The notes under the pieces were generated by a model. The model saw only the letters and a list, made by a program, of their open reading frames with translations, was not told the origin of the DNA and did not search any database. Below, in pieces: positions 24,195-34,767 of a stretch of DNA of 64,000 nucleotides (within the stretch, counting starts at the first letter, position 1; every line of letters begins with the position of its first letter). Source of the DNA: Gadus chalcogrammus (lineage: Eukaryota; Chordata; Actinopteri; Gadiformes; Gadidae); the NCBI RefSeq assembly GCF_026213295.1, contig NC_079418.1:7132780-7196779 (forward strand). Direction: 5' to 3'. The translations under genes were made by a program, and so were the position numbers.

Positions 24195-25286
24195 GTGACA
24201 GCAGTGCAACTTCCACGTACCTCGAGAAATAATCTACTACCAGTAGATAGGCCTTGCCTTTCAGGGTGAAAAGGTCAGCTCCCAAGGTTTGCCAAGGCCT
24301 GTCTGGCATCTCCGTTGGCATCAGCGGCTCTGTGACGTTCCTTCTCTCCTGAATGCAGGTCCTACATTTCAGCACCATGTCATTCAGCTGGCTGCTGAGT
24401 CCTGGCCACCATACCGTCTGTTTGGCCCGGCCCCTGCACTTTGTCACCCCCAGGTGTCCCTCATGTAGTCTCTCCAGCACATCACCTTGTAAGGCCGATG
24501 GGATGACGAGCCGCGTGCCCCGCAGCAGCAGTCCATCGTGCACAGTCAGCACTGCTTTATCAGCCCAGTAATGTCTCAGCACTCCCTGCAGTTGGCTCTT
24601 GTCAGGCCAGCCGTCTGTGCAGTACTCCATCAGTGCAGAGCATGTGCTGTCTGCCTTCAGGTGGTCACGTAGGCTGCTCAGATAATCTCCACTGACAGGA
24701 ATGTTGCTGATGACAGAGTCTACATAGATGTTGGTGTCCTCTAGTAGGCTTGTTTCTGTGTTCGCTCTTGCGGCTCTCAGAGGAGCACGAGATAAGGTGT
24801 CGGCCGTCCACAGGCTTTTCCCAGGGACATAATTGACTGTATAGCTGTACCTCATGAGTCTCATCCGAAACCTTTGGATTCTTGGTGGGAGGTCATCCAA
24901 AGCTTTCCCTCCCAGCAGACTCACCAACGGCTTATGGTCAGTTTCCAGCTCGAATGGTCTTCCTAGGATGAAACAGCTGAACCTTTCACACGCCCACGTT
25001 GCAGCCAAGGCCTCCTTCTCCACTTGAGCATAGCGCTGCTCTGTCGGTGACATTGACCTGGACGCATATGCCACAGGTGACCACATGGCATTGCTCTTCT
25101 GCAGCAGGACTGCCCCCAGGCCAAAGGAAGAGGCATCAGCAGAGATTTTTAGTGCCCTGTTTGGGTTGTATAGTGTGAGCACCGGTGTGGATGACAGCTC
25201 TGCTTTTAACCGATCGAAGGCGGTCTGCTGCTCTATCCCCCAGTACCAGTGGTTCTTCTTGGACAGCAGGTCTCGTAGCACTTGGG

Positions 25287-25954
25287 TTTCCCCCAGCACT
25301 GTCTTGTTAAGGCGGCCGCCTTAACAAGACTAGGGCCCCGCCTTGACTACCAATGTATTAAAAAAAAAAAAAAAAAAAAAAAAGCGAGATTTTTCTGCCA
25401 TGAATAGGGTAAGCCCATCATCTTCTCACTATCTTAGTTCAAAATTTAAAATATTAAATATACAACATTGACTTCATTCACTCTATGTGTAGATAAAGAC
25501 AGACCTGCGAAACTGCAGGGCAAGAGTCTTACAGCCTGCATGAAGATCAGCATCAATGGCCCACCAGTGTCTAAGTTCAATTACAGCAGGGCGCTAGAAC
25601 TGTTCTTTGCACAGCCACGCAGAATTGCATGCACTGATGCCTCTTGTCAGCTGTGCCGCAAATAAGATCCAAAAAGGAACTGTAAATAGTTGAATTTGCA
25701 TACAAAAGTTAAGTGTATTGTCCATTATTTGTATTTAATTTGCACTTTTCTTTAATTTTATTTTGTAGTGTCTGCATGTTTGCACAACATTTGTACCTAC
25801 TGTTGTTTATTTATATGGAAATAAACAGTCGTTTATTTCATTCATGCGTACTGGCATCTTTGAGCAAAATACCCCCAAAATTTTTCGGCGCGGCGCCAAC
25901 AACACCACCGACTGCTTACCACCTTGACTGAGACATTTACTGGGGGAAACACTG
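25287..25954. mobile_element. hAT-N3 with ZNF862-like tail (right-arm copy)
   Basis: Mirror of 4812-5479. The plus strand at 25468-25665 encodes the ISINGPPVSKFNYSRALELFF tail of a hAT-type transposase. The end at 25940-25954 reads CTGGGGGAAACACTG. Confidence 0.7.
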
Positions 25955-26330
25955 CACTTTGTCTTTTTCAGCCAGGTTAGGCAAGAAGCGGCCCAGCTGA
26001 TTGACCATGCCCAGAAAACTCCTGAGTTCGCTGACATTTTTGGGTGCATCCAGCTCTTGTACTGCTCTCGTCTTCTCTAGATCTGGCTTCACTCCATCTG
26101 CAGAAATCACATGACCCAGGAATCTGATTGTGTGGCGTGTGAGCTCACATTTGTCCATGTTGAGCGTAATGCCGGCCTTTTGTGCCCTCTCTAGCACCGC
26201 ATGTAGCCGCACATCATGCTCCTCCTGTGTCTGTCCCCAGACCAGGATGTCATCCATGTGACACAGTACCCCCTCCAGGCCAACGGTCACTTCATATAAA
26301 AATATATTAATTTTCTTTGTTTGGTACCAG

Positions 26331-27478
26331 GACCAAAGCAGCTCACAGCTGTACACACAGCTGAACATCACTGTGCCCATCCTAGCCGTGTTTTTCTCTG
26401 GAGGGGACCTGAAGCCAGCCTTCAGGCTCTCCAGGGAGAGCTTCAACCGGCTGCTTGCCTTGCTGCCCCGGCAAAAAGTCCATGGATGGAGCCATGAGGT
26501 GGAGGTGCTGGTGGCAGTGTACTGGCTGGCCTGTGGAGCATCGTAGGCCTACAGGGTAACGGCAGATGCCTTCGGGATGCCCCTGTCCACAGTTTGCAGG
26601 ACGGTCCATGGCGTGGTGGAGGAGATGATGGCCAAACTCCACAGGGTGATTCATTTCCCCAAGGCAGAGGAGATGGAGGCGGTGGGGGCTGGCTTTGCTC
26701 GCCTTGCAGGTCACGAGGCCTTCAGATGTGCTGCTGAGGCCATTGATGGATGCCACATAAAAGTTTTGCCACCTGCAGAGCAGAAGAAGAGCTATTTTAA
26801 CCGGAAGCTCTTCACTTCCATCATCCTGCAGGGCATCTGCGATGGAAACGGTCAATTTATTGACGTGTACATCGGGACCCCGGGGTCAGTGCATGATGCC
26901 CTCGTGCTCCGGCGTTCTCCCTTTTATAGGCAGGCTCTGTACCCACCAGCTGGGTACTTCTTGCTGGGTGATGGAGGGTACCCATGCCTGCAGTGTCCTG
27001 TGGCCATCATGACGCCATACCGCCACCCTGTAGCCGGTAAGCACCTGCACAGAAACAAATTGCTAGTTTGGTGACACTGATACATCCATGTGATTTTTGA
27101 TTACCAGGTCAGGTTGAAGCCAGATACAATAGGCACCATGCTAGAGGGCGTAACATTGTGGAGAGGTCATTCGGGATCCTCAAAACCCGCTGGCGGGCCA
27201 TCTCCCAGCGGTATCTGGAGATCCGGTCTCTGTTTGCCCCCAAGGTGGTAGGTGCCTGCTGCATCCTGCACAACATTTGCATGGCAGCAGGGGATATCTT
27301 GGAGGAGGAGGAGGAGGAGGAGGAGGAGGAGGAGGAGGAGGAGGAGGATGGCCCAGGTGACACCGTGGAGGCAGATGACAGGGACCTGTCAGGCAATGCG
27401 TCACGGGCGAGGATTGCTGCCCATGTTTTTGCTCCTGCAGGACTGGATGTTTGCCTGCAAGAACATGATTACCTCTAG
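26331..27478 (+). pseudogene. PIF/Harbinger DDE transposase (HARBI1-like)
   Basis: Exon 26331-27036 follows a TTTGTTTGGTACCAG acceptor. Exon 27108-27478 follows a 71-bp GT-AG intron (27037-27107) and ends in TAG after CLQEHDYL. Catalytic motifs IDGCHI, GDGGYP and NIVERSFGILKTRW give an intact DDE triad. An in-frame TAG at 26544-26546, next to an apparent 6-nt insertion (AGGCCT), breaks the first exon. A GAG microsatellite (27302-27347) is read in frame as a run of Glu. The upstream exon(s) are lost at the Gypsy-B junction. Harbinger nucleases cut TWA sites together with a Myb-like partner. Confidence 0.88.
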
Positions 27479-27733
27479 ACACACACACACACACATTTTT
27501 TTTTTGTATATGTATTCCTAGCTTTGTCAATAAATGAACATATATTTTTCTCATCAACTTTCAGCAGATATCGTCTCAGTTTTTATGCTTAATAAAGCAG
27601 CGATTTCTTCTTCAAACTCTTGCCTCCTGAAGTCCTTGTGTAACTCTGAATTTGCCAGTATACATGTGAAATGTAACATAAAAATACACTTTTGCTTTCA
27701 AGAATGAGCAGATGAATTTAGAATAATATATAT

Positions 27734-27985
27734 TTACATCTTGGAGATTAATTTTTCAAACAGGGACAGGTACCGTTCAGCCCTGACTGCTGCCGCCCTC
27801 TCCCTCTCCGCCTCTCTCGCCACTGCCTCTCTCTCTCTCTCTCTCTCCTCATCCCTTTCTCCCTGCTCCCTCAAAAGCTTCAGCAGATTGTCCCTGGGTC
27901 TCTTTCTGCTGCTGCTTCCCCCGGCCTCCTCTGCAGAAGAGGTAGAAGCCGGTGTGCTTACTAGCCCACCTGTAGTGGCAGTCAT
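27734..27985 (-). pseudogene. Harbinger accessory protein C-terminal coiled coil (right arm)
   Basis: Mirror of 2779-3030: an 83-codon frame with the Glu/Arg-rich coil and the RYLSLFEKLISKM end. It lies tail-to-tail with the transposase. The N-terminal DNA-binding part is cut off by the MITE that starts at 28001. Confidence 0.5.
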
Positions 27986-28451
27986 GTTGGCAGAGACTAG
28001 AGCTGTGTTCGAAATCGTTCCCTATCATGGATGTAGTGCACTAAATAGGGTGCACGCCATTTTGTAGGGTGTTCGAATTCTCAGTGGTCCACTATATAGG
28101 GCACTATATAGTGGACTTAAAATAGGGTACATACGATGTTCCCTACATGTTACTCCCGTATACCACAATGCAATGCGGTTGTATTTTTCCAGGGGAGAAG
28201 AAGAAGCCGAATAACCGCGAAAACAAATACATTTAATGATGGAGCCTCCGGCTTTCGTTCAGAAATGTCAACAATTTATTTGGGATTTAACATAGAATAT
28301 TTAACATTCAAAATTAATTAAACAAGGAAATGTAACATTCAACATCAATACAACCTCCAGCTTTCGTCGTGAGTGCCATGTTTGTTTACATGATGTGGGC
28401 GCATCTGTCTGCGTCACACAAATACCCGGCGCATTTACTGACGCAAATTAC

Positions 28452-29528
28452 CAGTGGCGTCTTTGCATTAGGGGCCAGTGGGGAACGGCCCCAGAGAACG
28501 CTGCCGTGCAGGGCACGATTATACTTTTCTTTTTTTTTTCAAAAATGTCATTGAGCATAAGTTAATAATACATTAATTGTTAATAATTAATTACATGTCC
28601 GCAGTTTTAATTTGATGAACGCAATTGTTGTAGTGTAGTAGTTGTGTGTGAAATAGTTTGTTGCTCCGTCTCGTCTGTTCCGCTCGGTGGGGCCCAGCCG
28701 AGATGGCCCTGTCTGCTGCAGTGTAGAAAACTGGTGCTGTTGCGCGAGCAAGCGCGTGCGCAGCGCCCGCTTCTGTTTCGGCGGTGGGGCCAGAAGTTTA
28801 GTGCCCCAAAGCTCTTCTCATTGGCTGATTTGTAGAAAGGGCGGGGTTTACGGCGGGAGCCGATCAGATCTTGCTAGCTAGCTAACGTAGTTACTGTTAC
28901 AGTTACTGTTACAGTAAATAACAACAAATGGACGTTTCATTCATTAAATGATGAATCGTGTTGAGTATCTGTCTCATGTGAGATTTAGCACTTGAACAGA
29001 AGTTGGAGATAAAACGTTTGGGACCACATCGCCCGACGGATTTAATCATTATTCAAGAGGGAAAGGACAAGAATAGATCGTTCAACCAGGAGTGGTTCAA
29101 GCGGAAAAAAATGCTTGTGTTTCACCTCAGCCACACAAAGGAGACCAGACAGCACTGTCCTTAAAGCACAGGTAATTACCATCTTCCAAACTTACTTAAA
29201 TTTTCACCCAGGATTATCCAGGTCTGAATAGGCAACCACTCTATCAGGCTAGATTCATTGTTAATTGTACAGTATGGTGGCCTGCAAACTTAATACAACT
29301 TAAACCATACTTCGGATGGCCTCAAGCCTGAGGCCATCCGAACGCAACCATACTATATGTCGTCAGATTCGCGTTTGAGTGATGGCATTATTCAGCTGCA
29401 ATTTTGGTCCCCTCTGTCACTTGCTACTGTTTTTGTTGTGATGGTAGTAATATGTGGTATTTCTGGATTGCGTTATAATATTTCCCTGCATGGGCCCCAC
29501 CAGAGTTTCCAAACCAAAATCGCCACTG
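28452..29528. mobile_element. hAT-N1, 1,077 bp (right-arm copy)
   Basis: Ends CAGTGGCG and CGCCACTG, with target duplication CAAATTAC at 28444-28451 and 29529-29536. The empty site (single CAAATTAC followed by the MITE continuation) is visible in MITE copy 2 near 44145-44152. A hairpin with a 14-bp stem at about 29310-29341 contains a 26-nt stretch also found in Gypsy-A RNase H. Confidence 0.93.
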
Positions 29529-29956
29529 CAAATTACGTTTAGAAATGTTCAGCGTAGTGTCCGAATTCTCGTTCCCTATTCCCTATATAGTGCACTATAC
29601 CATGTACACCAGTGAACCCCAATTAGCGGCCCGCGGGCCAGATCCGGCCCGCGAGAGCCAAATGTCCGGCCCGCGCTGACCCAGCGCATTCACATGTTAT
29701 TTCCAAAACAAAACAAATATTTTTTTTCTTTTTTTTTTGATTTGCGCGGTCTGCTATATTTTCCCCTCAGCCCACACCATCCACTTGACCGTTGAGGTTA
29801 CTGCGTGCATACGTAATGACGTGCTTCGTGCGTATTCAACTTCACTAGCGTCACACGCCAGAGAGTAGCCGCCGCATGCTGTCACTTTCCCGCTAGTCAT
29901 CCCAGGGAATTATAACTTTGTCAAAAATCAACGGATTGAAAATTGATGTAAGAAAC

Positions 29957-30307
29957 ATGTCATTTGCCAAGAAAAGGAAGGTCAACCAGGAGAACCGCCA
30001 GTTTAAAACGGAATGGACCGATAAGTATTGCTTTTCTTTACCGGACCATGCCAACGCAAAGCCGACATGCTTAATATGCAAGCAGACCGTGGCTGTCATT
30101 AAATCTGACAACCTGACACTTTAACTGTTTGCATGCTGCCAGCTTTAATGGAAGTTTCCCAGAAACATCTGAGCAACTCAAACAAAAGATTGCAAGCATG
30201 TTGACATCATACAAGCGGTCAGTCTTAACCATATGCAAAACGGCATCGGCACAAGAGAGCGCAACAGCTGCTTCATTGCATGTTTCCTGGACGCTTGCTA
30301 AAGCTAA
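29957..30307 (+). pseudogene. hAT-1 transposase N-terminus
   Basis: The first ATG at 29957 starts MSFAKKRKVNQENRQFKTEW, with a BED-like CLIC zinc-finger half (TDKYCF..KPTCLICKQTVAV). A frameshift near 30,115 moves the reading to SFNGSFPETSEQLKQKIASM and LHVSWTLAKA. This is the conserved N-terminus of SCAND3/GTF2IRD2-family hAT transposases. It is cut by the Gypsy-A LTR at 30308 and resumes at 36277 with KKLFADAEFIK. Confidence 0.82.
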
Positions 30308-30597
30308 TATAGTGGTATGAGGCAACACGGCTGCTTAGACACAGGCTTCTGTTTCACCACGCCCTCTCCGGCCCGTTCGCCAATCATTGCTTGTCGAGGG
30401 GATAAAAGTAGGCCGTGCCCTTCCTCCTGAACTCTCGCTTCCTGCCTCTTCGGCCCGTCCACTTCCGGGTCATTGCCCTCGCCGCTCACCTCAGAGCACA
30501 GGTAGGCTCACCTCTGCATGCTGTTGCGTACATTCGTCAGCGTTTTACTAAAACTTAAACCATTACTATAATAGATCTGCCGAGATCCTCATCGCTC
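30308..30597 (+). repeat. Gypsy-A truncated 5' LTR
   Basis: It aligns to the first 290 bp of the 3' LTR; the first TG has become TA. It includes the TATA-like GGGGATAAAAG. At about 30,597 it jumps straight into gag, so roughly 1.2 kb of LTR, the primer binding site and most of gag are missing. Confidence 0.85.
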
Positions 30598-30819
30598 CAA
30601 CAGGAACAGCTTAACTGTCTCACAGAAACTCTTGCTCGGCTGCAGATTAATCCGCAGGGTAATCATTCCTCTTACCGTGGTCCGGTAATCTGCCGGCGGT
30701 GTCAGCAGCCTGGCCACTTTGCCAGGGAGTGCAGAGGGGAACGTGCCCCTCCTCCACCTTCTGGGGCTGCTTCCTTGCCGGTTTCTAGGCGGGATCCTGC
30801 TCAGCATTCGGGAAACTAG
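30598..30819 (+). pseudogene. Gypsy-A gag C-terminal fragment with CCHC knuckle
   Basis: An open frame encodes QLNCLTETLARLQ, then CRRCQQPGHFAREC (CX2CX4HX4C) and a Pro-rich tail, ending at TAG 30817. The CCHC knuckle binds genomic RNA in the capsid. The fragment has no start of its own because of the upstream deletion. The pol frame opens 27 nt downstream in another frame. Confidence 0.85.
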
Positions 30820-30845
30820 CACCCGTCGAACTGCGCAGCCAAAGT

Positions 30846-32525
30846 TTGAGGGGAGGCGCCACAGGCTCACCAGTTAGGTTAAGGGATGGGGGAGAGACGA
30901 GGCTAATCAGTGCTTGTCCACACATGGACGTGGTTATGGGGGGAGTGAAGGTTCCTTGCTTGGTGGACACTGGGTCCATGGTGTCCACTGTCAGGGAAAG
31001 CTTTTTTTGGCAACACTTTGCGACTTGGGGCCAGGAGAGACTTCAGTCCTGCCATTGGCTGCAGCTTCAAGCAGCCAATGGATTTCCCATTCCATACCTT
31101 GGCTACTTGGAACTCGAAGTTGAGCTCTGTGGTAGGACTGTGCCAGGGTGTGGGCTATTGGTTGTCAAGGATCCTCCAGCTGATGTATCTATTTCTGCCC
31201 CGGGTGTCTTGGGGATGAACATCTTACGAAGATGTTATAGCACCTTGTTTGGGCAACATGGCTCTGCCCTGTTCAAGCTGCACACCGTTACCGAAGCACC
31301 AAAGCTTGTGGTGCAGGCATTGCAGAGATGTCATCAAGCTTCTCTGACTTCCCCTGCTGATGGCATTGGCAAGGTCAAGCTGCGAGGCAAGAAGGCTTGC
31401 CGTATCTTTGGTGGCACTATGCAGTTAGTTCCAACCACCTGTTCTACCCAACATTCTGGGACTACTGTGCTCTTTGAACCCTCGGATCAGGGCCTTCCTG
31501 CTGGGCTGCTGGCGTCCCCAGCACTGGTTCAAGTTGAGGGAGGTACTGTGTACGTACCTATTGTCAATGTGGGCACTTCTGATGTGTTGCTTTACCCCCG
31601 TACAGAGGTTGGTGTTTTGCGTGAGGTTCGCGTGGTGAGCTTACCTTCTGGGGTTAAGGAGGTTCCATCTTACCTGGCCACTGTTGCATTCCAGGCCGTG
31701 ACTTCTACGCTACAAGATCAAGTAGACGCGGTTAATCTGTCTGCTTTGTCAGCCGAAGAGCGGGAGGAAGCTTGTGTTCTTCTTGGGAAATACGCTTCTG
31801 TCTTTTCTTCTCACGACGGCGACCTGGGTTGCACCAACCTGATAGCGCATGAAATCCCGCTTCTTGACGACACTCCCATTCGTCAGCCCTACCGGCGTAT
31901 TCCTCCCTCAGAATATGAAGTGGTCAAAGAACACATCAGCCAGCTGCTTGATGCGCAGGTTATCCGGGAGAGCTGCAGTCCGTTTGCTTCACCGATCGTG
32001 CTGGTTAAAAAAAAAGATGGGAGTCTGCGCTTGTGCGTAGACTACCGGCAGCTTAATAACAAAACTCGAAAAGACGCGTTCCCTCTCCCTCGAATTGAGG
32101 AATCACTGGATGCACTCACCGGAGCCCGCTGGTTTTCCACTATGGATTTAGCCAGCGGGTATAACCAGGTTCCGGTGGCAGAGGCCGACCGACCCAAGAC
32201 CGCATTTTGTACTCCTTTCGGACTCTTCGAATGGAATCGCATGCCTTTCGGGTTGTGTAATGCTCCCAGCACGTTCCAGCGACTCATGCAACGGATTTTC
32301 GGAGATCAGCAATGTCAGTCGTTGCTTTTGTATCTGGACGATATTGTGGTCTTCTCCTCCACCTTTCAGCAACATCTTGAGAGATTGGAAGTGGTGCTGC
32401 AGCGGTTGAAATACGAAAGTCTAAAGGCAAAGTTGTCAAAGTGCTCCTTCTTTCAACACGAGGTGCGTTACTTGGGCCATATCATTTCGGCCGAAGGTGT
32501 TTCCACCGATCCAGGCATACGCTGA
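30846..32525 (+). pseudogene. Gypsy-A protease and reverse transcriptase
   Basis: A 559-codon open frame. Aspartic protease active site CLVDTGSM at 30957-30980. RT follows: LVKKKDGSLRLCVDYRQLN, MPFGLCNAPSTFQRLM, catalytic YLDDIVVFS (YLDD at 32331-32342), and GHIISAEGVSTDP. The frame then ends abruptly, because the RT thumb/connection (about 90 codons expected in the family) is deleted at about 32,510 and RNase H follows in another frame. There is no ATG at the 5' end, consistent with expression as a gag-pol product. Confidence 0.93.
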
Positions 32526-33123
32526 CTTTTCCCTGCCATTCATCTTGGAAGTCGACGCAAGCCATGGAGGCCTGGGCGCAGTGCTCTCGCAAGAGCATGG
32601 AGGAAAGGTCCAACCTATAGCATATGCCAGCCGAAGCCTGAGGCCATCCGAACGCAACCCAGTCAATTATAGCTCCATGAAGCTTGAGTTTCTGGCGCAA
32701 AAATGGGCTATGGCGGACAAATTCCGTGAGTACTTGCTTGGCCACAAATGCATTGTCTTTACGGACAATAATCCGCTTAGCCACTTGTCATCGGCTAAAC
32801 TTGGAGCCCTGGAGCAGCGTTGGGTAGCCCAACTCGCGTCGTTCCATTTTGAGATTCGTTACCGCTCTGGCAAGAGTAACACAAATGCGGACGCTCTGTC
32901 TCGCTTGTATCCACCCAGAACCGTAGACCTTGAAATGATCATCCCCGGTATGCAGCTTCCACAGCCATTGAAACAAGCTCTCCAGGTCCGAGGGCCTGCA
33001 GCCTGTCAGGCTGCTATCCAGGCTTTGCCTCAGCATCTACCCGCAGACATTGGAGAACTTCAGCGAACTGACCCTGTGACCCAGGAAGTCGTTTTGGCAG
33101 CAGAAACGATACCCGAATCATGA
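32510..33123 (+). pseudogene. Gypsy-A RNase H domain
   Basis: It encodes ILEVDASHGGLGAVLSQ (catalytic Asp), SSMKLEFLAQKWA (Glu) and IVFTDNNPLSHL (Asp), followed by the SGKSNTNADALSRL tether typical of Ty3 pol. The frame is joined out of phase to RT by the deletion. It stops at 33121-33123, where a frameshift leads into integrase. The bases at 32634-32659 are identical to part of hAT-N1. Confidence 0.92.
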
Positions 33124-33154
33124 GGAACGCAAGCAGTTTTCCCCATCAGCTTCA

Positions 33155-34713
33155 GTGCTCCTCAAGCAGTGGGAGCGATTGAAGGAATTGGCTGGAGTAT
33201 TGTACCGGCAAGCCTTTTGCTCCGATGGGGGTGAGGTGGTTCTCCAGGTGCTGTTGCCAACTGCCATGAAGAATAAAGTCCTCACGGAGGTCCATCAAAA
33301 TCACGGTCACCAGGGGGTGGGCAGGACTCGACGGACTTGGCGGGGGATGTCATCTGATGTGAGGCGCTGGTGTCAAACTTGTGAGCGGTGCCAAGTGGCT
33401 AAAGACTCCGGGCCACCAGGTCGTAGCTTCATGGGACATCTCCTTGCTTCTGAGCCTAACGAAATCCTTGCGATGGATTTCACCCTGCTCGAACCAACCC
33501 ATAATGGGCTGGAGAACGTCCTCGTCTTGACGGATGTTTTCAGTAAATACACTCTTGCCATTCCCACTCGTGACCAGCGCGCCTCTACAGTGGCACAGGT
33601 GCTCGTCACAGAGTGGTTTTCAAAGTTTGGTGTCATTCTGATCAGGGTCGCAATTTCGAAAGTGTACTCATTCAGCAGCTGTGTGGTCTTTACAACATTG
33701 AAAAATCTCGCACCACCCCGTACCATCCTGCAGGTAACGGTCAGTGCGAACGTTTTAATCGCACTCTTCATGATTTGCTGCGCACTTTACCTCTCTCTCG
33801 AAAGCGCGAATGGCACTCTTGTCTACCTCAGATATTGCATGCTTATAACACCACACCGCATCAATCCACTAGGGAATCCCCGTTTTTCCTCATGTTTGGT
33901 CGTGAGGCAAGGCTCCCTGTTGATTTCTTGTTGGGAAGGGTGCAGGATCCTGTTGGGGGGACGGTAAATGACTGGGTCCATGAGCATCGGACCCGGCTAC
34001 ATTTGGCTTTTGAAGGCGTCCGGGACAGGCTGAGGGAGGCCGCCCAACGTCGGAAGGAAAATCATGACCAGTCTGTCCGGTCAGAGCCGCTTGTGGTGGG
34101 TCAGGCAGTTCGTCTGAAGGAGTTTGGCTGGAAGGGGCGTCATAAAATCCATGACAGGTGGAACCCTGTGGTGTATCGGGTGATTAAAGCTCCCCACGGC
34201 AATGGTGCAGTGTATACGGTTGCACCAGAGGACGACCTGGCCAGGGTCAAACGGGTACATCGAACGCTGCTTAAAGCTATAGTCGGGATGGCTGCTTCAG
34301 AAAAAAACCCTGCTCCTCTTTCCATTTCACTTGATCGGCCTGCAGCGTCTGAGTGCTCATCTGACGACGAAGATTTGATGGCTGCAGTAAGGGACACCAT
34401 CCTCCCTCCAGCTGCTCAGCCCGCCGGAGAAGTCCAGACGGCCCCTGCATCGGCGATACCTGTTGCCTCAACGGCACCATTGCCCGCTGCACTTCCAGCC
34501 CACTTGACGGTGCAGCCAACCTCTGTCAATGGCGCTCCCTTAGCAGTCCCTCTTCCAGTGAGTGAAGCTGTCCGGCGTCGGACAACCCGACCTACAGCTG
34601 GTCAACACTCAAACTTCCACCATTTACCCAGACCGGCCAATGAGGTGGCTCAGGCCGGGCCCTCAGCTGGTCAGTCAAATGCTGTGTTTGCAGTTTTCAG
34701 ACCATGGTCTTAG
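33155..34713 (+). pseudogene. Gypsy-A integrase, one frameshift
   Basis: Zinc-binding HHCC (HQNHGHQGVG..CQTCERC) is followed by the catalytic core. The first Asp is in AMDFTLLEPTH. A frameshift near 33,625 moves the reading to HSDQGRNFESV (second Asp) and GNGQCERFNR (Glu). The C-terminus carries WKGRHKIHDRWNPVVYRVI and a Pro/Ala-rich tail. There is no chromodomain visible. It ends 55 nt before the 3' LTR. Confidence 0.92.
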
Positions 34714-34749
34714 TCAAGATCCTTCAAGACCATCGTCGGGTCGACGATG

Positions 34750-34767
34750 CAAATGGGGGGGGTGGAT
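34750..34767 (+). promoter_or_regulatory. Gypsy-A polypurine tract
   Basis: The purine-rich AAATGGGGGGGGTGGA lies next to the LTR TG at 34768. It is the expected plus-strand priming site of Ty3 reverse transcription. Confidence 0.8.

Larger units (their letters stand above)
21699..26290 (-). mobile_element. Gypsy-B internal region, split by hAT-N2 and hAT-N3 (right arm)
   Basis: Mirror of 4477-9077. Pieces on the minus strand: RT fragment 26290-25955 (HMDD motif), RNase H and integrase N-half 25285-24195, and integrase C-half 22768 to about 22130. The middle piece encodes the same protein as the left arm. The C-half has extra frameshifts here (for instance near 22,330 and 22,640) that the left arm lacks, in line with quality falling toward the axis. 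Confidence 0.88.
1..30763. repeat. Giant inverted repeat (palindrome), arms about 15.3 kb
   Basis: The reverse complement of the left arm (1 to about 15,400) reappears as the right arm (about 15,420-30,763). Paired landmarks: hAT-N1 1236-2312 with 28452-29528, hAT-N2 6572-7999 with 22769-24194, Gypsy-B LTR 9078-9279 with 21499-21698, Gypsy-C LTR 10886-11078 with 19711-19903, and the hAT-4 end 13767 with 17034. The sum of paired coordinates rises from 30,764 at the outer end to 30,827 beside the axis, so the right arm is 63 nt shorter, with most of the loss in the inner half. Whether the repeat extends left of position 1 cannot be seen. It may be real or an assembly fold-back. Confidence 0.97.
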
